From Mesotaenium endlicherianum (lineage: Eukaryota > Streptophyta > Zygnematophyceae > Zygnematales > Mesotaeniaceae): a DNA stretch of 64,000 nt. The position numbers were made by a program, and so were the translations under genes. Location of the stretch: assembly GCA_009602735.1 (NCBI GenBank), contig WELA01010047.1, positions 160,717 through 224,716 of the forward strand. The letters run 5' to 3'. The notes under the pieces were generated by a model. It searched no databases. It saw only the letters and a program-made list of their open reading frames with translations, and was not told the origin of the DNA. Numbering within the stretch: the first letter of the stretch is position 1; each line of letters starts with the position of its first letter. Of the stretch, positions 20,354 through 31,363 are shown in pieces.

Positions 20354-23050
20354 GCCAGGAGCCTACCACCCCAAGACCCACTTCACGAGAAGGCAACAAG
20401 CCAAGTGAGGTGGAGACCCCCGTTGAAGACGACGTTCCAGCCCCAATGAGTTTGAGAGGTTACCTTGGAGGAGAGAAGGTCCACATCTTGGTGGATAGCG
20501 GAGCTCAAGGCAACTTCATTGCTGCAGATTTTGCCACCAAGCACGGTATTACTGTGCGAACTCTTGATCACAACGAGAAGATTATGATGCCCGATGGATT
20601 CTCCTATACTACCCCTTCCAAGAAGACGTACCCCTTGGCTTTCTCTATCAAGTCCTTCAAGGATAGAGTAGTGTTCTCCCCCATGCAATTGGGCAAGTAC
20701 GACGTCATCCTAGGGACGCCTTGGCTGACCAAGCACAACCCCCAAGTTGATTGGAGGACCGGTACTATCAAGATCAAGAATGACATCACTTCAAGAATCT
20801 GTATTTTGCGCGCAATCCAAAATATCCAGACCCAAGACATCGAGAAGCCGGCACACGAGATACTATTGTCCGCCCTCCAACTCAAGAGACTTGTGAGGAA
20901 AGGACACGAGCTTCTTTTGGCCTTGATCACGCCAAAAGACATCAAGAAAGACATCGAGAGTCAAGAAGGCAGCCCCGTTCCCAAGGAGATACAAGAAGTC
21001 TTAGAGGACTACAAAGAAGTATCCTTCCCGGAATTGCCCAAGGGCTTACCCCCCAAGAGATTCGTAGACCACAAGATAGAGTTGGAGCCCGGAAACAAGC
21101 CCATCTCTAGGCCTACGTTCAAAATGTCATACACGGAGCTAGACGAAGGCAAGAAGCAAATCAAGGAGCTACTGGAGCATGGCTTCATTCGACCTAGCAA
21201 GTCGCCATTTGGAGCCCCAGTGCTATTTGTCGAGAAGAAAGATGGTACCTTGAGGATGTGTGTGGACTATCGCGCCCTCAACAGGATCACCATCAAGAAT
21301 CAATACCCGCTGCCGCGCATGGATGAGCTCATGGACCGGCTGGTTGGAGCCAAGTACTTCACGAAGATTGACTTACGGAGCGGCTACCACCAGATTCGCA
21401 TCGCAGAACCGGACATAGAGAAGACGGCATTCAGGACAAGATATGGACATTTTGAGTTCATGGTCCTGCCATTTGGACTCACCAACGCGCCAACAACTTT
21501 CATGACTATGACGAACACCATATTTCAGCCCATGTAGGACAGATTTGTGGTGGCATTCATCGATGACATCCTTATCTACAGCAAGACCCTTGAAGAGCAT
21601 GCGGGACACTTGAAAGAAGTCCTCGAAGTATTGAAGCAAAACAAGCTATTTGCAAAGGAGTCAAAGTGCGAGTTTGCCAAACAAGAAGTGGAGTTCCTAG
21701 GTCTCCACGTGACTGCTGATGGCATCAAGATGGACCCCAAGAAGACCACGGTGGTGGAGGAATGGCCAACCCCCACGACCAAGAAAGAACTCCAGTCATT
21801 CTTGGGATTTGCCAATTGGTACAGAAGATTCATTTAGAGCTTCTCGCACATAGCAGCCCCCCTGACGGATCTACTCAAGAAGGACAGGCTATATACATGG
21901 ACCGAGAAAGAGGAAGAGGCATTTCAAGAGTTAAAGCGAAGATTGACCACATCCCCGATGCTCACACTCCCAAGTCCAAACCCAGATTGGCCCTTCCACG
22001 TCATCACCGATGCATCTTCCTACGCTATGGGAGCAATTCTGCTTCAAGACCAAGGCAAGGGACTGCAGCCCATTGCCTACGAGTCAAGGAAGCTAAATCC
22101 AGCCGAGCAAAATTATACAAGCACGGAGCGAGAGGCATTGGCAATTGTACATGCCTTGAAGGTTTGGCGCTGCTACGTTGAAGGACGCAAGGTGCTGGTC
22201 ACTACGAACCACAAAGCGATGAAGCACCTCCTGACGCAGCCGTATCTCTCAAGGAGACAAGCAAGATGGAGCGGATACTTGCAACAATACAACATCACGA
22301 TTCAGTACCAGCCCGGCAAGACAAACCCGACTGACCCCCTCTCAAGACTGCAATTAAACGCAATGATGACATTCCTGAAGACAGATCTGGAGGCTCGATT
22401 TTCAGCCGCCTATGAAAGAAAACTTTACTATAAGAACGGAGAAGCAGTCTTGGACCCATACAAGAAGCAAGAAGGCAATTATTGGGTGAGGCAAGACACG
22501 GGCCAGAGATGTGTTCCTAATGACTTAGACCTCCGACTCTTGCTTCTACGAGAAGCACACGACAACCCTCTTGGAGGACACTTTTAAATCCTAAAGACCA
22601 CGAGCGTTCTAGCTAGGACTTATTGTTCGCCAGGCATGTCTAAGCAAGTCAAGGAGTACTGCAAGAGCTGTGACACATGCCAAAGAATCAAGCCATCATC
22701 GCAAAAGGCGGGAGGACTCCTCCAACCACTATCGATCCCCAAAAGACAATGAACGGACATCTCAATGGACCTTATCGTGGACCTGCACGTGACAACTAGA
22801 GGCCATAATGCAATACTCATGGTGGTGGACAGACTTACTAAAATGGCTCATTTTATTCCCACAACGACTAAGGCTACAGCACCACAACTTGCAAGTCTCA
22901 TCTTTGACAACATCTTTCGACTCCATGGACTACCATCAAGAATTGTGTCGGATAGAGAACCAAGATTCACAAGCCATTTCTGGAAAAATCTCTTCAAGAA
23001 CTTGGGTACGTCGCTGGATATGTCTACTACCTACCACCCACAATCAGATG
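20282..23050 (+). pseudogene. pol: Pol of A2, truncated and with nonsense codons
   Basis: Protease ([11 protein letters not shown]), RT, RNase H and integrase match A1 Pol at about 95%. TAG codons fall at 21535-21537 (a leucine in A1) and 21835-21837 (a glutamine). A TAA falls at 22585-22587 and a TGA near 22750. The RT catalytic FIDD is present between the first two stops. Family-A similarity ends at 23050 within HPQSDG, just before the integrase catalytic glutamate. GPF module, chromodomain and stop are absent. Non-functional. Confidence 0.9.
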
Positions 23051-23940
23051 GACCTCTTGCTGCACCACGATTGCTGCAGTAGTTAGGAAAGATGCCATAT
23101 TATAGAAGGCGGTCTTTCCGGCCTGGTTCTGATAGTCCTAGCCCCATCCCAAAAGAAAAGAAGTTAAGACGTGAGTAATGAGTAATGTAGTACTAATACT
23201 AGACTACTACTGCTCAGGTAAGTATAAAAACTTGTTGTGTAAATCTGCCCCCAACCCTAAAATCTGCCCCCAATTTGCTCCCAACCTGCCCCCAAGGCCA
23301 AAGTGAAGAAAAAATGATAATTTTTCCCTTTCTCATGCTGCTTATGTTGACACTTACACTTCCCTTTGTTTCCGAGGCCGCTCGTACTCTTCCTCTCAAA
23401 ACCATCTTTGAACATGTCTGCACGGATTTGTCCACAAATTTTTGGGGTGGAAGTGTCCCAAACCATTTTGCGATTTTTTCAAAGCAATTAACAAACATTA
23501 TAATCAACAGTATTGAAAGTTAATGGGGCGGAAGTGCAACAAAAAGAGCCATTGTTTACCTTTTATACGCTCTACTTTTGTGAATCCGTCACTTTCATTT
23601 AGTTGTAAATGCCTCCACACTTCGCCTCAAGTTTTCTTGTTTGTCGTGAGGTGTTCGCCCTTAGGTGCTTAACAACTTTTAATTAAGACTCGTAAGTGCT
23701 AAGAGTGTGTAGAGAGAATTATAAAGAAGATAAGTGAGCTGTTGCAACGCGTTCTTTAACTTTGTCAAAAGAGACGCAAGTGAGATCGATCGGTACCAAA
23801 TTGGTACCTCCAGCGCCAAAATTAAGTGTTGAGTAATTCGGTCCGCGCGTGGTGCATGTGTGGCACACGGCATGAATTTTCTGTGAATATACACGCGGGT
23901 AAGTGCGCAAGGACAGTAGCCAGAGGCGGAAAAAGCACTC
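23051..23940. other. Foreign insert in A2, no gene recognised
   Basis: Sequence unrelated to family A starts abruptly at 23051. Only short open frames occur (for example 23275-23523, with a hydrophobic start and no recognisable family). It may be the 5' part of the piggyBac-like unit that follows. Confidence 0.4.
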
Positions 23941-24935
23941 GAGAGTCAAGGTGACCCTCAGGCATCTTCTAGAGTATCTCAGGCAGCCATTTTAGACACA
24001 CAAGTCAGTACAGAGTTGCAAGGGACTGAGACTAGCCTTACCGACAGTCAACCTGGCAAGAAGAGGGGTAGATCTGCAGGCTTTAACAAAATTGCAGCGC
24101 GTGCACGGGGAAGCCAATTCATGTGTCAAGGCAAGCCTATGTCTAGTGAGAATGGCAAGGAAGTCTTTTTAGATTTTGAGTCTGGGTCTGACAAGCAGCT
24201 GCTCTGAAGAAGAAAATTTCTCGGACTCTAAAAACACAGAGGAGGTTCCTCTTGCAGCAACTATGATAGAGGAGGAGGAGGAGGAGGAAGAGTATGAAGA
24301 GGTGTGGGATTGGAAGGTGCCTGCTCTTGAAGACATTTGTCAAGAAGACTTGCTGCAGCCAAGTGAAGAACACCACCATGGCCTCCAAGGCATCCGAGAC
24401 AAGACATTCAAAGGTTTGAGTCTCGTTGCATGTTTTGTCTTTTCATGCCTATTGCATTTTTTAGCAATTGATTGTGGAGACAAATACCTATGCATCACAA
24501 CACACTGTGAGCGGGTGGGATTTCTGTGACATGCACGGAGATAATTGTCTTCCATGGATTGTGCATGGCTATGAGGCTAAATGCTCTCCCTAGGCTTAAT
24601 AGTTACTGGCAGAAGAGAGTGAAAGGACCTATCACTCGCCCTAGCTTTAGGTGGTAAATGAGCAGAAATAGATTCAAACAAATAAGAGAATGTTTTCATG
24701 TGAAGGTCAATAGACAGAGAGCTTGTTTTCCTATAGACTTTAGAGCATACAAGCTTTGGCAATTGCAACCTTTCACAGATTTGTGCCTAGAGAAATCTGC
24801 CAAGTACTATACTCCTGGTAGTACTCTGACGGTTGATGAGGGAACCATTCTTGTTTGGAATACACAGTGTCCTATTAGAGTGTACAATGCATCAAAGCCA
24901 TATAAATATGGTATACAAGTTTTTACAATCTGTCA
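23941..24935 (+). pseudogene. piggyBac-like transposase fragment
   Basis: An acidic N-terminal region is split by a frame change near 24200 (ESGSD... then SCSEEENFSDSKN and a poly-Glu run). Family-typical sequence follows: LPRLNSYWQKRV, a TAA just before MSRNRFKQIRECF at 24658, LWQLQPFTDLCLEKSAKYYTPGSTLTVDEG, and SKPYKYGIQVF. The conserved VDE carries the first catalytic aspartate of DDE_Tnp_1_7 enzymes. The rest of the catalytic domain is missing because family-A 3' sequence begins at about 24935. No TTAA-flanked terminus was found at either junction. Recognition is from motif pattern only. Confidence 0.65.
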
Positions 24936-25561
24936 ATTTGGAGCAGTGGTGAGAGAGATATGATGCGCTAAGTAGAAGGGGTCAAGCTGCTGGCATTGTT
25001 AGGGCAGAATATGCCTTCTAACATTGTGCCCTCCCCTGAACATGGAATGCTCTGAAACTCAAGACTCTGGTAGAACATCTTACAACGCCTAGTTTGGGAC
25101 TTAGTTTGCAAAATTTGGAGAAGTATAAAAGGACTTATGATTCTCAGAAGTTTCTGCATAGATTTGGAGGAGTGCCTGCTCTCTCAGCTCTCAACGACAC
25201 TCCAGAAATTAGAATGCTCTCAAATTTGGTGACCCGGTAGGGTTTTCCGACGCGGTCCGTCTGGCACTCAAATTTTGAGATTTGGAGCAGTTCTGTGGAC
25301 GCTATAAATTTTTGAATTCGTGGCAAATTCTGGGCCAACTTGTACAATTTTCTTTATCATCAAGGAGTAGGCTAGCCAATAAGGTCACACCACCCACGAC
25401 CTTGCCTAGTCCACCTTACATGTGTAGCACCTGACTTGGCGCCTTGGACTAATCCTCTTCACATGTGTGGCATCTGACTTGAAGCTGCTGACTAGTCTGC
25501 ACCACATGTGTAAGACCTTACTTGACGCGCCGAGACGTCGCTTTTTCTGTCGGGAGGGTGA
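24936..25561 (+). other. Family-A 3' untranslated region in A2
   Basis: Matches the reverse complement of 7978-8600 in A1, including the polypurine tract CGGGAGGGTGA just before the 3' LTR. It has no coding content. The segment encoding the pol C-terminus is absent between this and 23050. Confidence 0.85.
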
Positions 25562-26054
25562 TGTAGTGATTTGAGTTAGTTTGCATATATTTTACTGTTT
25601 TCAAATATATTTGGAGCAGTATTGTCTGGATTCAAGTGTGAATAGGTACTCTAGTAACTTGGTTCATGTCCTTTGAACCTTCTGAGGCATTTTCGAAGTT
25701 AGAGGAAAGACCTAGAAGAACTCCACGTGGCAAAAGTCAAATGTGCCATTTTTAGGTCAAAAGGACATGTGTACATTATTCTAGAAAGAGATGGCAAGTT
25801 TTGGGATGTGTAAGGTGCCAACACATCAACGTACACCTTCCTAGAATTTACTTATTTAGTAAGTATATGAACAAGAGCTAGAACATAGAAAGACATTCCA
25901 AAATCACTCTTGTACTTGCCAAAATCCAGAAATATATTAACTTTCAAGAAGCCATCTCTCTTTCAAGAAGCTACCACTTGTGTTCAAAGATCCTTGTCTT
26001 GAATAGATAAAGTATTCTATTTCACTAAGTACTTCATCTATCTGTTTCACTACA
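25562..26054 (+). repeat. 3' LTR of A2
   Basis: 493 bp, TGTAGTGATTTGAGTT to CACTACA. It lacks ATTATATATT-like sequence near the start that the 5' LTR has, and differs at many other positions. Confidence 0.9.
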
Positions 26055-26575
26055 GACAAAGAGGAGGAGGGGTCAGAGGAAAAAGAAGAGGAAGGCGAGG
26101 AGAAGGACACTAGCCCCGCTGTGATCTTGACACCTGCCACATCCCGTGCAAGGGAGAGAACTGGGTTGGCCCTGCATCAGATCGCTGAAGAGGAAGATAT
26201 CACTTGGCTGGGAATTGCCAGAGAACAGAGCCCATCTCTAGGTACGAAGACCCAGACAGACAGGGCAGTCAAGAGGGCTTTTAGAGAAATAGCCAGAGGC
26301 CTGCCAGCATCTCCCTCGCAGAGAAGGCATCTGCCGTAGGCTCATGTCATGCAACATCCTTCAGAGATGCCGGTATATGTACCAGTCAACTTAAGGGCTG
26401 CCTAGGAGAAGGCTACCTCCATTCAATTTCAGACTGTGCAGGTAGAAACAACACAGTTATTGCATTCTCCGCGGGGTCCCTACGCAGATCCTCCAGGCTT
26501 CAGGAGACCCCAAGACAGGAGGAGGTCTGACTCCCCTAACCATAGGGCCCCAGGGACATCTCTCTCCTAATGGCA
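26055..26575 (+). pseudogene. ORF3 C-terminal fragment of a family-B element (copy E)
   Basis: The acidic run and the segments SPAVILTPATS, EEDITWLGIA, RGLPASPSQR, HVMQHPSEMPVYVPVNLRAA and SPRGPY align with the ORF3 tail of B1. TAG codons at 26337-26339 and near 26406 break it where B1 has leucine and glutamine. The 5' part is cut off by the A2 3' LTR. Confidence 0.8.
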
Positions 26576-26690
26576 GAGGGCCAAGGGCACAGCACGCTGT
26601 TATGGGAGGGAGATTAGTACGTTCAGTTGGGGAAACCCATGTACCTAGTGTTAGTGTTGTCGAGGCGACAACCTGTTAAGTTGGAGGGAT

Positions 26691-27408
26691 TGTAATGAAT
26701 CAGTATATTTGTAGATATAATATTCATTTAAATAGAATAGTAAAATAATTTCAGCCTGCTGAACTCTAGTTAATGTTGAGTCTGCTGGACTCTAGTAAAT
26801 AATCAGTTTAATGACTCAGCCGGGAGCAGCAAGCTGAAGTCAGCTCAGTTCCGCTGGCTGACACATTCTTTGACAGCCAGCTGACTTTTGTACTCGGTAG
26901 CACCAAACTGTGTAGATACGCATCTAAGTGGGGTGTGCTAGATGAAGGGCCAGATGACATCCTTAGGATGGATGGCGATTTGGGATGATGGGAGATGGCG
27001 ATGAATTTGGTTAACCGAGGTCCTATCAACGTGGTTAACTCCCAGGAAGGCGATGCCATCGCACTTGCCGTTGAACAGTAAACTCATTCCATGTACATAT
27101 GCTAGAATTGCTCTCGAGTTCGGCATTCGGAAACGAGGCCAATTTTCTTGTACTGCTTACTAAGAGATATCTGGATCCAAGGCAAGAAGCCATTGATATG
27201 CACTGTCTTCTAGCCTTGCTTATGTATGAGTTTACTGATTGCATTGTTGATGCTTGTTCACTTGCATTTGACTTGCGAGTATTGTCCGCTGCTAGTGTGT
27301 TGTCCTTTGCTGTTTAATTAACTAATTGAAAATACCATAAAGATTACTTGCTGACATAAAGATCTTAATCAATTGTTAATTGTTTATTTGGTAAGTCGAT
27401 TCATTTCA
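26691..27408 (+). repeat. Family-B 3' LTR (copy E)
   Basis: 718 bp from TGTAATGAATCAG to TTCATTTCA, preceded by the family-B polypurine tract AAGTTGGAGGGAT. No target duplication pairs with it because the element's 5' side is lost. Confidence 0.92.
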
Positions 27409-28029
27409 AACCTGCTACTCATTGCGCAGAATAGTACAATTAGCACTATGAGCCCACCCACCCACCCTTACACACAAATAGTCTTTCCAATCGTAGAAAA
27501 TCTTGATGATTATATCGGACATATCGGCCATTAAGAATTCAAAGTACACAATCTGCATCACGCAGATAGCAACTCTTAGTATAAGATATTAATTCAAATG
27601 TATCTAATTGATCGGATATACGCCCAGATACCAAATTCATAGAATTTCTTACAAACAGTGGGACGACCGTAAAATTATTCGCACCGCGATCAAGTGTAAA
27701 ATTATTTGCCACCTTACATGCAATAACATCCATAAAAGTGTGAACATGTTCAAAATATTGTGTTTCACATATGTAGAACGTGCTTGACGTTTTGTATATT
27801 GAGAATGAGGCCCAACGTGGATGATGTAAGTGATTTTCTTAGTCAAAATTGGTGATGATTGTGTTGGTTATTTTCCTCGTCTTTTCTGACACATATGCTA
27901 TGCTGGGAATCGCCTGATGAAATTATGGCGTATAATTTCTTCCACATTCGGCGCCGACTTAGAACAACTCATGGCAGGAGGGCCAAGAGTAGTGAGAAGC
28001 TTATGGAGAAAGGCTTCAGACCCTGGAGT
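27409..28029. other. Unique DNA, no gene recognised
   Basis: No supported coding region. Open frames of 60-77 codons here recur exactly 1,230 bp later because of the duplicated block. Confidence 0.5.
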
Positions 28030-29989
28030 ACCAGAATGTAGCGTAGTTTGTGGTTGTCAGTAAGGCGCCCCTTACGTAACTATTGTGAACGGAAAATCAG
28101 TAAGGGTCTCGCACGTGTGCTTTGGGTTCCCTTGTCGTTTTGGCGTGTTCAAGATTGCTCAAGATCATTCGAGACCCATCCTTGACGTCAATGCACAATT
28201 TGGCTGCGCCGGGCCGGCGCGTGATAAATGCTCGTTGTAGCATCGGAATTGTCATTTCTTTTCCTTTTGTGTGTTTGTGCAAGAACGCCCGGCAAGGACT
28301 GACGGGCCATGGCCGCTGGTGGGAGGGGAGCGGAGGGGCGCATCAGCCAAGGTGAGTTGTGTCGTCTTTTTTTGTGTCAGACATGGGCGCAGGCCTCTTC
28401 TTGCTTGGCCCCGCCTTGTTTTCGTGATCGTTAATTTTGGAAAGTTTGGAAATTTTGTTAACTATGTTTTGACAGCGACGGGCGCCGTCAATATTGTCGA
28501 CGTTTCAACTTGTGTCGTGCACGTTCCGTTTTGTTGTCATCGTTCGGGCGCGTCCGTGTGGGGAACTTGTCGGCCCCCTCACAAAAATTGAATTTGATGC
28601 AGTATGTAGTGTAGTTTGTGGTCGTCAATAAGGCGCCCCTTGCGTAACTCTTGTGAGGGAGAGATCAGTAAGGGCCTCACACGAGCGCGTCGGGTTTCCT
28701 TGTCATTTTAGCGTTCGAGACCCTTCCTCAACATCGATGCACGATTTGGTTGCGCCGGGNTTAAGAATTCAAAGTACACAATCTGCATCACGCAGATAGC
28801 AACTCTTAGTATAAGATATTAATTCAAATGTATCTAATTGATCGGATATACGCCCAGATACCAAATTCATAGAATTTCTTACAAACAGTGGGACGACCGT
28901 AAAATTATTCGCACCGCGATCAAGTGTAAAATTATTTGCCACCTTACATGCAATAACATCCATAAAAGTGTGAACATGTTCAAAATATTGTGTTTCACAT
29001 ATGTAGAACGTGCTTGACGTTTTGTATATTGAGAATGAGGCCCAACGTGGATGATGTAAGTGATTTTCTTAGTCAAAATTGGTGATGATTGTGTTGGTTA
29101 TTTTCCTCGTCTTTTCTGACACATATGCTATGCTGGGAATCGCCTGATGAAATTATGGCGTATAATTTCTTCCACATTCGGCGCCGACTTAGAACAACTC
29201 ATGGCAGGAGGGCCAAGAGTAGTGAGAAGCTTATGGAGAAAGGCTTCAGACCCTGGAGTACCAGAATGTAGCGTAGTTTGTGGTTGTCAGTAAGGCGCCC
29301 CTTACGTAACTATTGTGAACGGAAAATCAGTAAGGGTCTCGCACGTGTGCTTTGGGTTCCCTTGTCGTTTTGGCGTGTTCAAGATTGCTCAAGATCATTC
29401 GAGACCCATCCTTGACGTCAATGCACAATTTGGCTGCGCCGGGCCGGCGCGTGATAAATGCTCGTTGTAGCATCGGAATTGTCATTTCTTTTCCTTTTGT
29501 GTGTTTGTGCAAGAACGCCCGGCAAGGACTGACGGGCCATGGCCGCTGGTGGGAGGGGAGCGGAGGGGCGCATCAGCCAAGGTGAGTTGTGTCGTCTTTT
29601 TTTGTGTCAGACATGGGCGCAGGCCTCTTCTTGCTTGGCCCCGCCTTGTTTTCGTGATCGTTAATTTTGGAAAGTTTGGAAATTTTGTTAACTATGTTTT
29701 GACAGCGACGGGCGCCGTCAATATTGTCGACGTTTCAACTTGTGTCGTGCACGTTCCGTTTTGTTGTCATCGTTCGGGCGCGTCCGTGTGGGGAACTTGT
29801 CGGCCCCCTCACAAAAATTGAATTTGATGCAGTATGTAGTGTAGTTTGTGGTCGTCAATAAGGCGCCCCTTGCGTAACTCTTGTGAGGGAGAGATCAGTA
29901 AGGGCCTCACACGAGCGCGTCGGGTTTCCTTGTCATTTTAGCGTTCGAGACCCTTCCTCAACATCGATGCACGATTTGGTTGCGCCGGG
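27531..29989. repeat. Exact 1,229-bp duplication across a single N (probable assembly artefact)
   Basis: 27531-28759 and 28761-29989 appear identical base for base and are separated only by N at 28760. Other single-N joins in the window also have duplicated flanks, so this is best read as an uncollapsed contig overlap. Confidence 0.9.
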
Positions 29990-30597
29990 CCGACGCATGA
30001 TAAGTGCTCGTTTTGGCATCATAATCGTCATTTGTTTTTATTTTGTGTTTGTGCATGGACGCCCGACGGCGACTGACGGACCATGGCCGCTTGGCGGGAG
30101 GGGAGAGGGGGGCGGACCGTGTCGAGGTGAGTTGTGTCGTCTTTTGAAGTCTCGGACATGGGCGCGGGGCCTCTTCTTGCTTGGCCCCGCCTTCCTTTTG
30201 TGATAGTTAATTTGTTGATTTTGTTGATTTTATTTCGACGGTGACGGTCGCTGTCTATGTCGTCGAGGTTTTGACATTTGTCGTGCACGTTTCAATTTGT
30301 CGTCATCATTCGGGGGCGTCCGTGAGGGGAAATTGTCGGCCCCCTCACAAAAATTGAATTCGATACAGTATGTGGTGTGGTTTGTGGTTGCAGTAAGGCG
30401 CCCCTCATGTAACCTTTGTGAAGGGGAAATTAGTAAGGACCTCGCACGTGCCCGTCGGATTTCCTTATCGTTTCGGCGTGTTTGAGATGGCTCGGGATCG
30501 TCTGAGACCCTTCCTCGACGTAGATGCACGATTTGGCTGCGCTGGGCTGGCGCGCGATAAATGCTCGTTGAGAGATCGAAATCGTCATTTGTTTTTG
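28030..30597. repeat. GC-rich satellite, ~530-600-bp units, left block
   Basis: Units start near GTAGTGTAGTTTGTGGTCGTCAG-like sequence. They pass through AAGGCGCCCC, CGAGACCCTTCCT and GCGCCGGGCCGGCGCG, a GGGGCC...TCTTGCTTGGCCCC hairpin and TTGTTGATTTTGTTGA. They close at GTCGGCCCCCTCACAAAAATTGAATT. Unit starts are near 28030, 28601, 29260 (artefactual copy), 29831 and 30365. The same repeat recurs at 41030-41421 and 58251-59458. Confidence 0.85.
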
Positions 30598-30608
30598 GGC
30601 AAATTACC

Positions 30609-31329
30609 TGTGATGAATCAGTATATTAGTTGATATAATATTCATTTAAATTTAATAGTTAATTAAATTCAACCTGCTGAACTCTAGTTAATAATCAGTC
30701 TGCTGGACTTCATATTTAATATCAGTTTAATGGCTCAGCCGAAAGCAGCAGGCTGAAGTCAACTTAAGTCAGCTTGCTGACACATTCTTTGACAGCCAGC
30801 TGACTTCCGTACTCGGTAGCAGCGAACTGCCTCGATATGCATCTAAGTATGGTATGCTAGATGAATGGCCAAATGACATCCCTATGATGGATGGCGATTC
30901 GGGATGATGGGAGATGGCGGTGGATTTGGTTAACCGAGGTCCTACCAACGTGGTTAACTCCCGGGTAGGCGGTGCCATCGCACTGACCGTTGAACAGTAA
31001 ACTCATTCCATGTACATATGCTAGGCATTACTCTCGAGTTCGGCATTCGGAAACGAGGCCAACTCTCTTGTACAGCTTCCTGAGAGAGATCTGAATCCAA
31101 GGCGAGAAGCCATTGATACGCACTGTCTTCTAACCTTGCTTATGTATAAGTTTACTAATTTGCATTATTGATGCTAGTTTACTCGCATTTGACTTACGAG
31201 TATTATTCACTGCTAGTGTATTGTCCTTTGCCAGTTAAGCAATTAACGAAAAATACCATAAAGATTACTTGCTGATATAAAGATCTTTATTAATTGTTAA
31301 TCGCCTATTTGGTAAGTTGATTCATTTCA
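30609..31329 (+). repeat. 5' LTR of B1
   Basis: 721 bp, TGTGATGAATCAG to TTCATTTCA. It contains paired motifs CTGCTGAACT/CTGCTGGACT and the palindromic stretch around GACAGCCAGCTGAC shared by all family-B LTRs. Confidence 0.95.
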
Positions 31330-31330
31330 G

Positions 31331-31342
31331 TGGTATCGGAGC
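31331..31342 (+). other. Primer-binding site of B1
   Basis: TGGTATCGGAGC lies one base after the LTR, the same initiator-Met-like site as family A. The gag ATG follows 21 nt later, and its ATGGTAAGG also resembles a 5' splice donor. Confidence 0.85.
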
Positions 31343-31363
31343 TGTTATCACAGTCTTCTTTGC

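Larger units (their letters stand above)
18788..26054 (+). mobile_element. A2: chimeric, decayed family-A chromovirus copy
   Basis: A plus-strand family-A copy with 5' LTR, gag start, 820-N gap, pol with nonsense codons, then a foreign 1.9-kb block carrying piggyBac-like coding, then family-A 3' untranslated sequence and a 3' LTR. The flanks do not match (TAGAG on the left, GACAA on the right), and the two LTRs differ by a 10-bp indel and many substitutions. The two halves therefore probably come from different insertions joined by recombination or misassembly. The right end lies inside family-B ORF3 sequence. Confidence 0.8.

Noticed and set aside
19291-21537. A 748-codon frame spanning the 820-N gap, and long minus-strand frames across it
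   Set aside because: N translated as X joins unrelated frames. Gag and Pol are separate here, as in A1.
23275-23523. Small secreted protein with hydrophobic start
   Set aside because: Lies in an unclassified insert inside a dead retroelement. Single short frame with no family resemblance and an equally long antisense frame.
26808-27244. Repeated ORFs such as MAPPTRELTTLVGPRLTKS in several places
   Set aside because: They lie inside every family-B LTR and decay between copies. LTR structure explains them.
28769-29821. Second set of ORFs identical to 27539-28591
   Set aside because: Copies produced by the single-N duplicated block. Neither set has coding support.
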